Below the pieces are notes generated by a model. It worked only from the letters and a program-made list of their open reading frames with translations. It had not been told where the DNA came from and ran no database searches. A DNA stretch of 64,000 bases. Source: Shewanella gelidimarina. GTDB lineage: Bacteria > Pseudomonadota > Gammaproteobacteria > Enterobacterales > Shewanellaceae. The DNA lies in NCBI RefSeq assembly GCF_023283945.1, contig NZ_JAKIKW010000014.1, positions 1 through 64,000 on the forward strand, in the 5' to 3' direction. A program made the position numbers and the translations under genes. Position 1 is the first letter of the stretch; the number at the start of each line of letters is the position of its first letter. Positions 17,084 through 27,900 of the stretch are shown here, in pieces.

Positions 17084-17516
17084 CAATGTCTAATTCAGGC
17101 CATTGGTAGTATACTGGTTCAGTCTAAAAATTAGAGTGAGTGGTTATAAGTTTATAGAATAGGATATAAATATCCCTCCGTCACATAATCAAATTAAAAT
17201 ATTTAGGCAACTATCGAAAATATTCTTAAAAAAGTAGCATTAAATTAGAGGGATATTGAAGTGAAAGTATGCCATCGTTTTGGTGGGCAGAAATTTATCA
17301 CTGTTTACTCCCTAACGATTACAACGGGTTTATAGATAATTGAACATCTAAAATACAGAACTAACACTATTATAGATCTATCTGTACTCGTATACAGTTC
17401 CCAAATTTAATGATTATAAAAGTATTTTTGATACTGATCTAATTGTTAAAGAGCTTATCAATTAACAATATTCCTTTAGCATAGCAAACACTTAATGACG
17501 TAAAAAAGGACTGTTT
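17084..17516. other. AT-rich intergenic region without a gene
   Basis: About 430 bases. No ORF with coding character and no strong hairpin was seen. Its right end should hold the promoter of the Yellow-like gene; AAAAAGGA just before the ATG at 17517 is a usable ribosome site. Confidence 0.4.
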
Positions 17517-18647
17517 ATGAAATCTGTTGCAATGCTCGTTGCGATAGGGATATTGGGGATATTAATTAAAGATGCTTCTGCAAATCCACTGACAGAATCA
17601 GAAGTATTTGCAGAGGTTGACGGTGGTGTCGGAGGGATAACATTCACTTCAGATGACAGAGTCATCTTTAGTTATCACCCTTTCTATGAACCTCAAATAA
17701 AAGTAGCAGAGCTATTGCCGGACGGTACAACCTTGCCATTCCCAAATATGGAATGGCAAGGTTGTCAAACCTCCAGCCATGTAGCGAAAAACCCTGATAC
17801 TTGCCTTAACTGGGTATTGGGAGTTAGAACTGATGAACAAGATAAAGTTTGGATGTTAGATTCAGGACAACAAGCTCCTAGAGTTGAACCCAAGCTAGTA
17901 GTTTGGGATACGAAGACTAATCAACTAGATAAAATTATACACTTGCCGTACCCACTTTCGTTACCAGAATCCCAACACAATGACTTTGTTATTTCTAGCC
18001 GATTTCAATTAGTTATTATTGCCGATGAAGGTATTGCAGAAGGACCTCTTGGTGATAAAGCAGCACTTGTCGTAGTAGACCTTAAGTCTGGCCTACATAG
18101 ACGAGTTTTACAGGGACATACGAGTGTAATGCCTGATCACCAAAGGCCTATTGTTGTAGACAAAGGCCAGAAAAATGAAAAATCAATTCCTGTATTTGTA
18201 GGAGTCGACGGGATTGCTTTAGACAAAAATCAAAAATGGCTTTACTTCGCTCCTCTCAATAAAGATAAGCTGTATCGCATAAAAATGGCCTATCTTGCAG
18301 ATGAGAAACTGTCGGAAAAAGAATTAGCTAAGGAAGTAGAGTTTTATGCTTATAAGCCAAATAATGGAGGCTTAAGTATTGATATTAAAAATAACCTTTA
18401 CTTAACCGAAGTTGGTGAGCGACGTATTGGCATTATACCACCTGATACTCGAAAATACCGTCCCTATTCACAAGATCCTCGTATGATTTGGCCTGACGGA
18501 ATCAGTTATGGTAACGGTGGATATTTATATACAGGTGCAGCACAACTCCCATTGTCAGCACCATTGAACAATGGAAAAGCGAGCAATACTCCTCCTTATT
18601 ATATTTTCAGATTCAAGCCACTAGCACCTGGGATTCAAGGAAGATAA
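17517..18647 (+). CDS. Secreted Yellow/major-royal-jelly-protein-family protein
   Basis: 376 residues with a Sec signal peptide (cleavage near DASA-NPLT). The mature protein has the repeats of a six-bladed propeller and patterns of the MRJP/Yellow family: a blade with DKVWMLDSG, VVWDTKTNQLDKII, FQLVIIADEG, and GVDGIALDKNQKWLYFAPL, ending with a DNNLYLTE-like segment (KNNLYLTEVGERRI) and RMIWPDGISYG. The family is known in insects and sporadically in bacteria, where its substrates are not established; some members bind small amines. It is monocistronic, with long AT-rich gaps on both sides. I infer a periplasmic or secreted ligand-binding or enzymatic role. Confidence 0.8.
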   Translation: MKSVAMLVAIGILGILIKDASANPLTESEVFAEVDGGVGGITFTSDDRVIFSYHPFYEPQIKVAELLPDGTTLPFPNMEWQGCQTSSHVAKNPDTCLNWVLGVRTDEQDKVWMLDSGQQAPRVEPKLVVWDTKTNQLDKIIHLPYPLSLPESQHNDFVISSRFQLVIIADEGIAEGPLGDKAALVVVDLKSGLHRRVLQGHTSVMPDHQRPIVVDKGQKNEKSIPVFVGVDGIALDKNQKWLYFAPLNKDKLYRIKMAYLADEKLSEKELAKEVEFYAYKPNNGGLSIDIKNNLYLTEVGERRIGIIPPDTRKYRPYSQDPRMIWPDGISYGNGGYLYTGAAQLPLSAPLNNGKASNTPPYYIFRFKPLAPGIQGR

Positions 18648-18837
18648 CCTAGAATATTTTAATTATCAGAATACTTTGATGTTATCAATAGTTTTTACAC
18701 ACTCCAGAAATCAATTTATATACAGTAAAGTAGCAACAAAACTGAAACTGAAATATGTAACGTCAAGTTGGTATCAACACTGCCTTGTATAGGAGAAGTA
18801 AATTTATGAACTCATCAAATGTTTAACTTCATTAAAC

Positions 18838-18978
18838 ATGATCTGGGTTTTGACTTCATTATTTGCATTAATGGGACTAATAGGCCACCCATTTGAATAT
18901 TCAGGTGAATCTACGGATTTTTTAACTGTTTATGTCAAAAGTGCCGTTGTACTTATACCAAGTCCAGCTGCAATTTAA
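18838..18978 (+). CDS. Possible small membrane protein or remnant
   Basis: 46 codons from ATG 18838 with one hydrophobic stretch (IWVLTSLFALMGLIG) and then VYVKSAVVLIP. The frame stays open upstream to a stop near 18799, and an AGGAGAA ribosome site with an ATG sits there in another frame, so a one-base frameshift near the start is possible. The remaining parts of the 18648-19206 gap show no other gene. Confidence 0.25.
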   Translation: MIWVLTSLFALMGLIGHPFEYSGESTDFLTVYVKSAVVLIPSPAAI

Positions 18979-19206
18979 GGTAACTTTATTACGTTGATTA
19001 ATCTAAGCTGACTTAAAGCATTAAATAGCCAATTTTAGGCGTAATGCGTCCCCATGAAACATGCAAGTTATGTATGTATGACATTGAAGCTGGCTGCTTA
19101 GTCAGGCCAATACTGACAAACTTCCTTTTCGCTAGACAGTAATGAATTGCCACGCCATTTCATTTAAGCAAAGTAAATCCATTTTCCGCAATCAAATTTC
19201 TATCCT

Positions 19207-19238
19207 TAAAAAAACTGACGCTTTAAGCGTCAGTTTTA
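19207..19238 (-). terminator. Terminator of the ABC permease/aminopeptidase gene
   Basis: AAAACTGACGC and GCGTCAGTTTT flank a short TTTAA loop. On the minus strand the stem is followed by a run of T residues. It lies 15-45 bases after the stop of the minus-strand gene at 19253. Confidence 0.8.
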
Positions 19239-19252
19239 CGTTAAAGAACCGA

Positions 19253-22200
19253 TTAAAGCTTAAAGATATTATCCTTCGCATCACGGTCAATTAGCTTAAT
19301 AAAGGGATCAACCCCTACATAGCTTGGCTTACCATCAAGGACTAAAGTTAAGTTATTCTCTCCACTAACAAGTCTATGCTTCTCTAATAGCAGCACTTCA
19401 CTGTCATTTTTAAGGTTGTCAGGATCGGCGCTAAATACACCAATATCAATTAAGGCATCTAATGGTAATTCAGATTCCTCACCTTTGCCTTGGGCAGCTT
19501 TACGACCAGCATGAATAGTCAAGTCCAACTGTACTTTGCCATTATCCAATTGAGTCATCACTACATTCGTCAAACGTAAATCATATAATATGATCTGGTT
19601 AAATGAATCTTCGATAAACTGCGCTTGTTCCTTATCGACCCCCTGTTTAAGGTAGCGGACGAGATCCAAAGTGGTTGGAAAAGGATCATTACGATATTGA
19701 TAACGTGTTAAAAATGCCTTCAAGTTATCATTAAGCCTATCTTCCCCTATAGCATCTTTAATCGCCATCATCACCACAGAGCCTTTTTGGTAGTGAATAT
19801 ATTGCTGGTTCTCACTACGCAATAACGGCATCTCTCTTATCGATTCAGACGACCGACCACGTAAGTATCGATCCAATTCATATTTAAGGAATTTACGGAT
19901 CATTTTCTTGCCATATTTCTTTTCCAGCACCATCAAAGCAGAGTACTGAGATAAGGTTTCTGAAATAACAGCACTGCCCTGTACGTCAGCAGCCCCCACT
20001 TGATGTCCCCACCACTGATGTGCCACTTCATGCGCCGTTACGTAATACACGGGGTCAATATTGTCTTCATCACGTAAGTCGGTAATAAAACCAATACGCT
20101 CAGAATAAGGCACTGTATTAGCAAAGCTTTGAGCAAAACTACGGTAACCCGGAAACTCCATGATCCGCATTTGCTTATGCTGATAAGGCCCAAATGCTTG
20201 AGTGTAATAATCAATAGAATCTTCCACTGATTCGATCATGCGATCGACATTCCAAGGGTGGTCTGGGTGATAGTAAACCTCAATCGCAATACCCTTATGT
20301 TCAATACGTTTAACTTGATAACGTGCCGAAATAATAGCGTAAAAATTCACCATTGGACTGTCCATCAAATAGTGAAAATACTGCCGCCCATCTTTCTTCC
20401 ACTGTTTTTGTAAGTATCCGGGTGCTAAGGCTATTTGGTCAGCAACCGTCGAAATGGTGGCTTCAAACTGAATAAAATCACCATTGGCCCCAAAAAAGTT
20501 CTGCGTGTAAAAGCGATCATCCTCAAGCTTGTTAGCACGCTGTTTTTCAGCTAAGTCACGCTTTTTACGCTCGTGACGATCTGACAACTCATAGCCTTCT
20601 TGGTAACCAAATGCCGGTAATAACTCAAAATTATTAATGAAAGTACCATTTTCAACAACCGTGAAATCAAAGCCTGATTCGGCAATCCCGACTGACTCGC
20701 GGGTTAATTGAATATCCCCTTGTACTTTATCTCCTGGCATAATCGGCGTTTGGAAAGTCAGCCAAGTATTGCGGTAACGGTCATCAAACTCTCCTAGAGT
20801 TGAATGAGGAATATTGATCTTTACTGTGTCTGCACGTGTGTGCTCCGGCAATTGTACTAACATTTTTTCGATTGGCTTATCTGACTTGTTTTGCCATTCA
20901 AATTTAATGTTCGCCACAACTTTACGGGCTTCAGGATAAAGATCGATATTAGCATTTACTTTTGTCGTCACTAATATAGGCCAGCCTTGGTATTGCTTGA
21001 ACGCTTTTTCGTAGTCTGCTTGTAAATCGGCGCTTTCATCTGCAGTTTGGTACTCATTTAGCACTTTTGTTTGGTAAAATAAGTAACTCCCCATGCCCAG
21101 AAACACAACAAGAGCACTTGCCACTATAACCTTGCCACCGCCACCTAATTGGTAGCCTAACAAGTTCATTCGCGTCTTAAGGCTCTGCTGTGGCCCTCTG
21201 TGGTACAAGCCATAGCCTAAAACAAATAAGACTACGCTTAGCGCTCCCCAGTAAATCATGTACATACTCTGGGTGAACAAGCCCCAACCGTAACCATTCA
21301 TATCGGAGTAAGCTAAGGTGGGTGCCTGAGCAAAATTATATAAACTATGACCAAAACCCCAACTGGACATCACAAACGTCGTTAAGTAATAGCCAACAAA
21401 CAGCCCCATACCTACGTACTTATTCGGACTCAGCACTTGCAGGAAAAATGCCAGCACCGCGGACATAATCAAAGGCACAAGATAATAAAATCCAAGTCGA
21501 ATAATATATTGCGATAACTCAAGATTGCTCTGGCCTTTAATTAACTGAAATACAATCGTGGTGCACATGGCCAGTAAATAAAGCAGGGTCATTACGATAA
21601 CAACGGACACCAACTTTGAACTCCAAAAGCTCAAATTAGACACAGGCATGCTGTCAACAATATCCCCCATGCCCGATGTGCGTTCACGCCAAACAATTTC
21701 AGCACTGTAATAAATCAGCACTATGGTCATTAATAGGCCCGTAGCACCGGCAATGTTGTTAACCATGTCTTGTGTCAATGGCCAGTTTGAGGTCCCATAC
21801 CACCCAAAGTCAGTAAACATTGGGCCAATTAAGTTAAATACTGTTAAGGCCCCTAAGACCACAAAAGGTGCTGTCAATAATACTTGGCGAACTTCAAACT
21901 TTACTCGCGTCCAAAACTGCAAACGGCCATTTGGCTGCGTCGCCACGGCCAATTGTGATAGCGGTGTAAGCTTGGGAAGTGTACCGGCTTGCAAAGACTT
22001 CTTTTCACGTTGCTTAGTTAACTTAGGTTGACTAAAGATGCCAGAAAACCCGAGTAATACCGCAGCAATACCTAGCCACAATAAGCGGTTTTGCAACATG
22101 ATCCCTGACAATTCCACCAACTGAGTATTTTTTTCACTGATGGTCCAATAACGAGTGACATCAGCAAAAGTACGTAGTGCAAAGGGATCAAGTAATGCAG

Positions 22201-22810
22201 CGATGGTACGATACTGTGGCTGACCCGCCATTTCACCCGTTAAGGTATAAAGCACCAGCATTGCCACAGCCGTAAGATATAAGGCCATCAAAGACCTAAA
22301 TTTGATAGCCATCGCATAAAACAGGGTCGAAATTAATAATAAACTGGGCAGCGCCAATTGAAAATAAGGCACGACATAGTTCAGTAATGAGATGGAACCA
22401 AAACGGCTAGCATCCACCCAAGGCATAATAGAACCCAATAAGAAGCCCAGCGGAATAAACGCAAACACCGCAATGACCACCAAGAAACTGCCTATAAAGC
22501 GGCCAAACTGATATGAGAATGGGGATAACGGCTTACTGTAAATCAACTCTTCCATCAAATGCTGATGGTTACGAATTGCAGTCGTCCCCACAAAATTCAC
22601 CACCGCAAACATCGAAATAAAGCTCATAATGAGCATCGACTGAGTAATACTAAAGGGGCTGTTTTTCATCACTTCGCCGCCACCACCAATTTGTATATTG
22701 TTGGAAGCAACAGACAAAAAGCTCACTAAAAATAAAAGTGAAGCGACCACATAAAATGACGGTTGACGTAAATAATAACGCCACTCAAATCTCACCATAG
22801 ATAACAACAT
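19253..22810 (-). CDS. ABC-2 permease fused to an M1-family aminopeptidase
   Basis: 1185 residues. The first half (about 1-570) has two blocks of about six membrane spans each, of ABC-2 permease type, separated by a cytoplasmic loop (about 265-305). The second half is a soluble M1 peptidase domain with the zinc motif HEVAHQWWGH (about residues 922-931) and the downstream glutamate in SETLSQYSALMVLEKKYG. This permease/M1 fusion is a known bacterial architecture whose substrate is unknown. It is encoded 11 bases downstream of its ATPase, so the pair forms an exporter or peptide-handling complex in the inner membrane with the peptidase probably facing the periplasm. Confidence 0.9.
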   Translation of the reverse strand: MLLSMVRFEWRYYLRQPSFYVVASLLFLVSFLSVASNNIQIGGGGEVMKNSPFSITQSMLIMSFISMFAVVNFVGTTAIRNHQHLMEELIYSKPLSPFSYQFGRFIGSFLVVIAVFAFIPLGFLLGSIMPWVDASRFGSISLLNYVVPYFQLALPSLLLISTLFYAMAIKFRSLMALYLTAVAMLVLYTLTGEMAGQPQYRTIAALLDPFALRTFADVTRYWTISEKNTQLVELSGIMLQNRLLWLGIAAVLLGFSGIFSQPKLTKQREKKSLQAGTLPKLTPLSQLAVATQPNGRLQFWTRVKFEVRQVLLTAPFVVLGALTVFNLIGPMFTDFGWYGTSNWPLTQDMVNNIAGATGLLMTIVLIYYSAEIVWRERTSGMGDIVDSMPVSNLSFWSSKLVSVVIVMTLLYLLAMCTTIVFQLIKGQSNLELSQYIIRLGFYYLVPLIMSAVLAFFLQVLSPNKYVGMGLFVGYYLTTFVMSSWGFGHSLYNFAQAPTLAYSDMNGYGWGLFTQSMYMIYWGALSVVLFVLGYGLYHRGPQQSLKTRMNLLGYQLGGGGKVIVASALVVFLGMGSYLFYQTKVLNEYQTADESADLQADYEKAFKQYQGWPILVTTKVNANIDLYPEARKVVANIKFEWQNKSDKPIEKMLVQLPEHTRADTVKINIPHSTLGEFDDRYRNTWLTFQTPIMPGDKVQGDIQLTRESVGIAESGFDFTVVENGTFINNFELLPAFGYQEGYELSDRHERKKRDLAEKQRANKLEDDRFYTQNFFGANGDFIQFEATISTVADQIALAPGYLQKQWKKDGRQYFHYLMDSPMVNFYAIISARYQVKRIEHKGIAIEVYYHPDHPWNVDRMIESVEDSIDYYTQAFGPYQHKQMRIMEFPGYRSFAQSFANTVPYSERIGFITDLRDEDNIDPVYYVTAHEVAHQWWGHQVGAADVQGSAVISETLSQYSALMVLEKKYGKKMIRKFLKYELDRYLRGRSSESIREMPLLRSENQQYIHYQKGSVVMMAIKDAIGEDRLNDNLKAFLTRYQYRNDPFPTTLDLVRYLKQGVDKEQAQFIEDSFNQIILYDLRLTNVVMTQLDNGKVQLDLTIHAGRKAAQGKGEESELPLDALIDIGVFSADPDNLKNDSEVLLLEKHRLVSGENNLTLVLDGKPSYVGVDPFIKLIDRDAKDNIFKL

Positions 22811-22821
22811 AGTTCTTCTCC

Positions 22822-23703
22822 TTATGCTGCCTGACCATTACGGTGACGATGAAGCGTGGAAAAGTACAAATCCTCAAGACCGGCACGGGCAGCTGTGAAA
22901 CCTTCTGGACATGTATCAGACATCACATGCAGAACAGTTCGACCAGCTAACAAACGTTTGGAAATGACTGATAACTCAGACTCCAGTACCGCGGCCTCAG
23001 CTTGGCTGACCGTCTTAGACCAAATTTTATCATCCAACCCCTCGACTAATTGTAATGGGTTACCTTCAAGTAAAATTTTACCCGACGCCAGCACCGCCAT
23101 GTTAGCGCAAAGTTCAGAGACATCTTCGACAATATGGGTTGAAAGAATAACCACTTTTTCTTCACCCAGGCTCACTAACAAGTTATGAAAACGGTTACGT
23201 TCTTCAGGATCTAAACCTGCGGTCGGTTCATCGACGATAAGCAATTTTGGATCGCCAATCAGCGCCTGCGCAATACCAAAACGTTGACGCATACCACCGG
23301 AAAAACCACTGACCGCCTTATTCTTATGTTGGTATAAATTAGTATGAGCAAGTAAACCATCAACTGATTCTTTGCGAACTTTAGGGTTATTAAGCCCTTT
23401 TAATATGGCCAAATGATCTAATAAGTCATAAGCACTTATACGTGGGTAGACATTAAAATCTTGCGGGAGATAACCTAAGGTTTCACGCAGTGCTTGCGGA
23501 TCGGCCATGACATCTATGCCATTAAAAATAATACTTCCTGAATCTGCACTTTGCAGAGCTGAAATAGTACGCATCAATGACGATTTCCCTGCACCATTTG
23601 GCCCGAGCAAACCAAACATTCCCTTGTCTATATTGAGATTAACGCCATCAAGTGCTTTAACATCATTGTCATATGTTTTATTTAAATTGGTGATAGTTAA
23701 CAT
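22822..23703 (-). CDS. ABC transporter ATP-binding protein
   Basis: 293 residues from the Met of MLTITNLNKTY; the frame runs 15 codons further up, but AGAGG before this ATG and the family start favour the shorter form. Walker A is GPNGAGKSS, the signature FSGGMRQR, Walker B LLIVDEPTAGLD, and the H-loop His is in LSTHIVEDV. The C-terminal 80 residues are the extension seen in ABC-2 drug/lantibiotic-type ATPases. It energises the permease/aminopeptidase fusion downstream, in an operon of two. Confidence 0.93.
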   Translation of the reverse strand: MLTITNLNKTYDNDVKALDGVNLNIDKGMFGLLGPNGAGKSSLMRTISALQSADSGSIIFNGIDVMADPQALRETLGYLPQDFNVYPRISAYDLLDHLAILKGLNNPKVRKESVDGLLAHTNLYQHKNKAVSGFSGGMRQRFGIAQALIGDPKLLIVDEPTAGLDPEERNRFHNLLVSLGEEKVVILSTHIVEDVSELCANMAVLASGKILLEGNPLQLVEGLDDKIWSKTVSQAEAAVLESELSVISKRLLAGRTVLHVMSDTCPEGFTAARAGLEDLYFSTLHRHRNGQAA

Positions 23704-24207
23704 GTGTGCCTCTTGTTCCTTGAGAATAAAATACCGCCAAAGCACCACCTATCATTAATGTTATAGGGGACTCACGATAAAATAAGATTTGAGCTATTTT
23801 TTGACCAAATGAAAATGAATGCTAATCTCTTTTATTTACTGATTCAATCTGACTTTGTTACGGAATGTATAAGGGGCCGTTGATCTTTCGAGCTTAGTTT
23901 TTGTTCAACTCTTTCCGCTAAAGAATAATGCTTTTAGTATCAGGCTATTTAAACGTGTTAAATAAGCGCCTAATAAACGCTTGTAGTAAAAGAATAAACG
24001 CTTTGAAACGAACTCAAATGACCACGCTGCCTGGCTGTTTTTTAGTCGATATTTAACCGGTACCTAAGTGTTAAACATTTGTTTTGTCTGCGAACAAAAA
24101 TCAGACTGTCACCCTGTGATTTACACTCAAAATTGGGGGTGAAAAAGTGCAAACATTAGTTTGCAAAATTATTATGACTCAATAAGATATATTTCAAATC
24201 ATCTCAT
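23704..24207. other. Intergenic region upstream of the ABC operon
   Basis: About 500 bases with no coding frame that I can support. It should contain the ABC operon promoter close to 23,750-23,800. AATAAACGCTT occurs twice (near 23,970 and 23,993), but no attC-like pairing was found. Confidence 0.35.
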
Positions 24208-24369
24208 TTAGATTTTAAAACTCGCTGTTGTATAGAACAAACGCCTCACATTATCATAAGACCCAAAACCTGATCCCGTGCCTGTAGTTCCATCAGGTAA
24301 GTCACGATCAAACAAATTTTCAATCCCAATTTTTAGCGTAATACCTGATTCAAAGTGAAGATCACAACT
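24208..24369 (-). pseudogene. C-terminal stub of a TonB-dependent receptor
   Basis: An open stretch of about 53 codons ends LKIGIENLFDRDLPDG and RLFYTTASFKI-stop. 'V/I-x-N-L-F-D-R-D' followed by a short linker and a terminal aromatic/Phe-containing strand is the standard end of TonB-dependent receptors. It is closed upstream by a stop at 24370-24372 and no further receptor sequence is seen, so only the last barrel strands survive. Confidence 0.65.
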
Positions 24370-24654
24370 CTATCAAAAGGGGCTCTTGTGCTTGCTCAAT
24401 AAAGTCTATATTTCTAGACTCTAATGGTGCGAGTACTATCAGGAACCATAAAGTACATAAAATTAGACTTTATGAGATTGAAGATTGTTCACTTACTAGC
24501 GTTAATACGTGGAAGGTCGCTGATGATTTTTTCCAAGTTTTAAATTTTCCATAATCATTCAAAGTGACCCACCTTAAACGGAACACCCGATGTAACAGCC
24601 ATCAAAACAACATGATAAAAATCAATCGAAATACAGTAACTTAATAATTAACAC

Positions 24655-24741
24655 AAAGCCCCACAGAACCACCAGATACAGGAAGCCCCGATACGAAAGT
24701 ATCGGGGCTTTTTTTCTGTCTGCAGAACACCAAAATCAATA
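24655..24741 (+). repeat. ssrA 3'-end-like/terminator repeat, copy 2
   Basis: Diverged copy of 8279-8364: GCCCCAC-to-ACCACCA (24657-24674), ten bases, then the same hairpin (GCCCCGATAC / GTATCGGGGC, 24685-24708) with seven T residues, then CTGTCTGCAGAACACCAAAATCAATA against CTGCCTGTAAAACACC... in copy 1. The CCACCA-to-stem spacing is identical (10 bases). The similarity stops after AATCAATA in both. It is the right boundary of the 16.4-kb interval. Confidence 0.6.
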
Positions 24742-24928
24742 TCTTACGTAGAGTAAAAGCTTATTCCACCAAGAGTTGCGGTCTTGGTCGTTATCCAGAG
24801 GTACCGCGGGCTAAAACAGGAATTAACAGGTGAGGCTCGTAGATGTGTAAAGCACAACGTTATTCGACTTAAAAATATTTAAGCCAGCATGCAGAGCCTA
24901 GTCTTCGTCTTAAGATAAGCCGCGCGGC

Positions 24929-24956
24929 AAAGCTCTCTGCCAGAGCAGAGAGCTTT
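24929..24956 (-). terminator. Hairpin downstream of ttrA
   Basis: AAAGCTCTCTGC and GCAGAGAGCTTT form a perfect 12-bp stem around a CAGA loop, 25 bases after the ttrA stop. The T tract is short, but position and stem strength suit an operon end. Confidence 0.65.
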
Positions 24957-24980
24957 ATATCGTCCGAATATCTATCAATA

Positions 24981-27900
24981 TTACGCTTTGCGAATTTTAG
25001 CAGGAAGAGACTGACGAGCAGCCGAGCCGACGACCCAATCAAGCATCACGCCTTTACCTTCACGAGTCGGGTCTATTAAGCCGATATCGTTAATATTGAC
25101 ACCATCACCGCCGCGATTTTTGACTGGCTGTTGTTTACCATCAATCCAGTGTGAACGCTCACCCAGTTCGGTGTGTCCAAATCCGTGTTCAAAACCGAGG
25201 GTACCGGGCTTGATCCCATCGAGCACCATGGCGATAGCTTCGGTACTTGCACTCGGTGTTTCAACGATGAACCTATCACCGGTTTGAATCTGCGCTTTTT
25301 CAGCATCAATTGGATGGATATACACCGGATTAATGCCTTTAATCGAATGCAGACGTGGAGAAAGGTTAGACACCGAACTGTGAATGTTTGACTTGAAATT
25401 AGTCAAACTAAATGGCCACGCCTTAGGTGGATACTTTTCATCTAACGGCGTGCCGTCGCTGAGCTTTTGAGGATACCAAGTTGGGCAACCACTGTAGAAT
25501 TCGCCCGTCATGGTGTTTCTAGAGGTACCGACCTTTTCGTTCCAGATGGCGAGCGGCTTAGTCCATTTGTGTTTCATGGTGTCGTCTTGATACGCATTAG
25601 ATGCATTTTCGAAACGGCCTCCACGAGCAAATATGTACGCAACCCGTTTCATTTCGTCAACGGTGAGGGTTTTCTGCATTGCCGGCATTAGACGTTCTAA
25701 CCCAGACCAAGCAATATCTTCTGCAGAAACCTCTGGCACACCGCCTTTGACATACGCAAGGTTGGCGGCTGAGCGCAGATAAAAGTCTTCAGCGCAATGA
25801 ATGCTATGCCAATTACCCTTGCTATCAGGAATCGATTTGTCACCAAAACCGCCTAATTTCATTTTCTTGGCGATGTCGATTAAAAAATTTTCTAAACAGA
25901 TTGAGCGGCCATCTTTACTTTTAGCGGTGCGCGGCTCAACAACCGGCCAACGGGCGGTAATCGCCTTCACTGGTACGCCGTGCCACGGTGCGGTCATTCC
26001 CCAGCTTTCATAGGTCACTGTGTCTGGGACCATATAGTCTGACAGTGCAGTGGTTTCGTTAATGAACGCATCAACTGACACAATCAGCCCAAGCTGCTTA
26101 GGATCTTTAAGTTTATCCTCAAGTAGATTTTTTAGGCCGGGAACACCATACATTGGATTGGCCATATGGTTGATCCACGCTTTAGCACGATACGGATAAC
26201 CATCAATTGCCGCTGAAAGATGCTCGGTTAATAATGGCGCTGAGATAGGATACCAAGGCGCGCGCGTTGGATAAGGTGACTCTCCGGCTGCTATGCGACG
26301 TTTATATTCACTGGTCTTGTGATACGGAAACTTACTGCGTGACAGGAAGATACCTTTAGGCGCCGTTTTTCCCTCAAACTGGGTAAAGTCATAACGTGGG
26401 CCTTTAGCAGATGTAGGATACCCCCCTGCTCTTGCCATTGCGCCGCCTTTGACATTAACGTTACCGACAAGGGCATTTAGCATCATGATAGTAAAGGCAT
26501 TATAAAACCCATTGGTGTGCATGTTGCCACCGTGGGTGTCGACGACCGCTTTAGTGCCATGGCTGGTAAAGCGTGTTGCTAGCGCGATAATTTGCGCTTC
26601 GGTTATCTCACATTGCTGGCTGTAAAAGCTCAGGTCGTGTTTAAACGCTTCATCTTTGAGTCGTTGTAGCGACGATTTAACTCTGACAGTGTCATTAGCC
26701 AAAGTAACGTCACGGTCAACAAACAGTGCCGCTTCGTCAGCTTGAGTATGCAAGCCAAATTCATCACTTTTGGCATCGACAATCACGTAATGATCCGTCT
26801 CAGAATGGGCTTCACCTTCAAAAGGCATGTTCATGTCTGATGCACGCAAGAAACTGCCGTTACGAGGGTGCTTGTCATCACTAATGACCAAATGGGTGGC
26901 GTTACACCAATGCGCAGTGCCTGCATGCTCCATGGCATTGACGCCAGGTTGTGCGAGGAACGTTTTATTAAAACGTTCATTTTCAATGATCCACTGGATC
27001 ATACCCAGCACCAGCGCCGAGTCACTGGCAGGCTTAATTGGCAGCCAGTTGTTATCATCCCCCGCCGCTAGACTAGAAGAACCCGCCGGCAAGCTAGGCG
27101 TAATGATCGTGTACTGCAGGTTGCCATCGGTACGCGCTTTTGCCAATTGGCGAGCTTGTAGCTTAAACGGATTACCCGCTTGTGCTGGAGACATACCGAT
27201 GAAAATAATATATTCGGCATGATTGAAGTCAGGCTTAAGGTGAGCAAACTTTTTAAGGTCATTCATAAAGGCGCCACTTCCCGCTCGGAAAGCATAACCA
27301 CAGTACGAACCATGATGACCATAGTTACGGGTACCAAAGCTATTAAACGCAAAGCGCTTTAAAATATCATCACGCCCTTCGTTACCCGCATTGGTAACTA
27401 ACAGCTGATTGGCTTTTGGGCCATATTCTGGGTTTTGGGCATCAATAGGGGTATTGATATCGCGTATGGCTCTTAGGCCATCAACGTGGCCTTCACCGAA
27501 GAGATCACCTCCTTCAACAACTTCTTCTATTAGCTGCTCATAGCTAATTTTTTGCCACTTGCCTTCGCCTCGCTTACCGACACGTTTTAACGGCTCGGTA
27601 ATACGATAAGGACTATTGCGGATTTCAAGCATGCCATTTCCGCGAGCACACGCGGTTGAACGACCTTCAAGCCCTGACTCACCCGTTAGACTCAAGTAAG
27701 CGTCTTTTACCGGAGTATTAAAAGGAATGGGAGTTTGATGTGATAACGGGTGGTAGGGATTACCACTGATCCGCAAAATATCATCGGTACGATTATCGAT
27801 TCGGACTCGTAGCCCGCACAGCGTCCAGCAACCAAAGCACATTGATGGCGCAACGCGCTGATTATGATTTGGAATTAGGTTGCCATTTTTATTCACTTGA

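Noticed and set aside
23960..24010. AATAAACGCTT repeats as possible attC relics
   Set aside because: No complementary R''/L'' partner or paired structure could be found.
24361..24600. Possible short plus-strand peptide upstream of the right repeat
   Set aside because: About 30 codons with no start signal and no pattern recognised.
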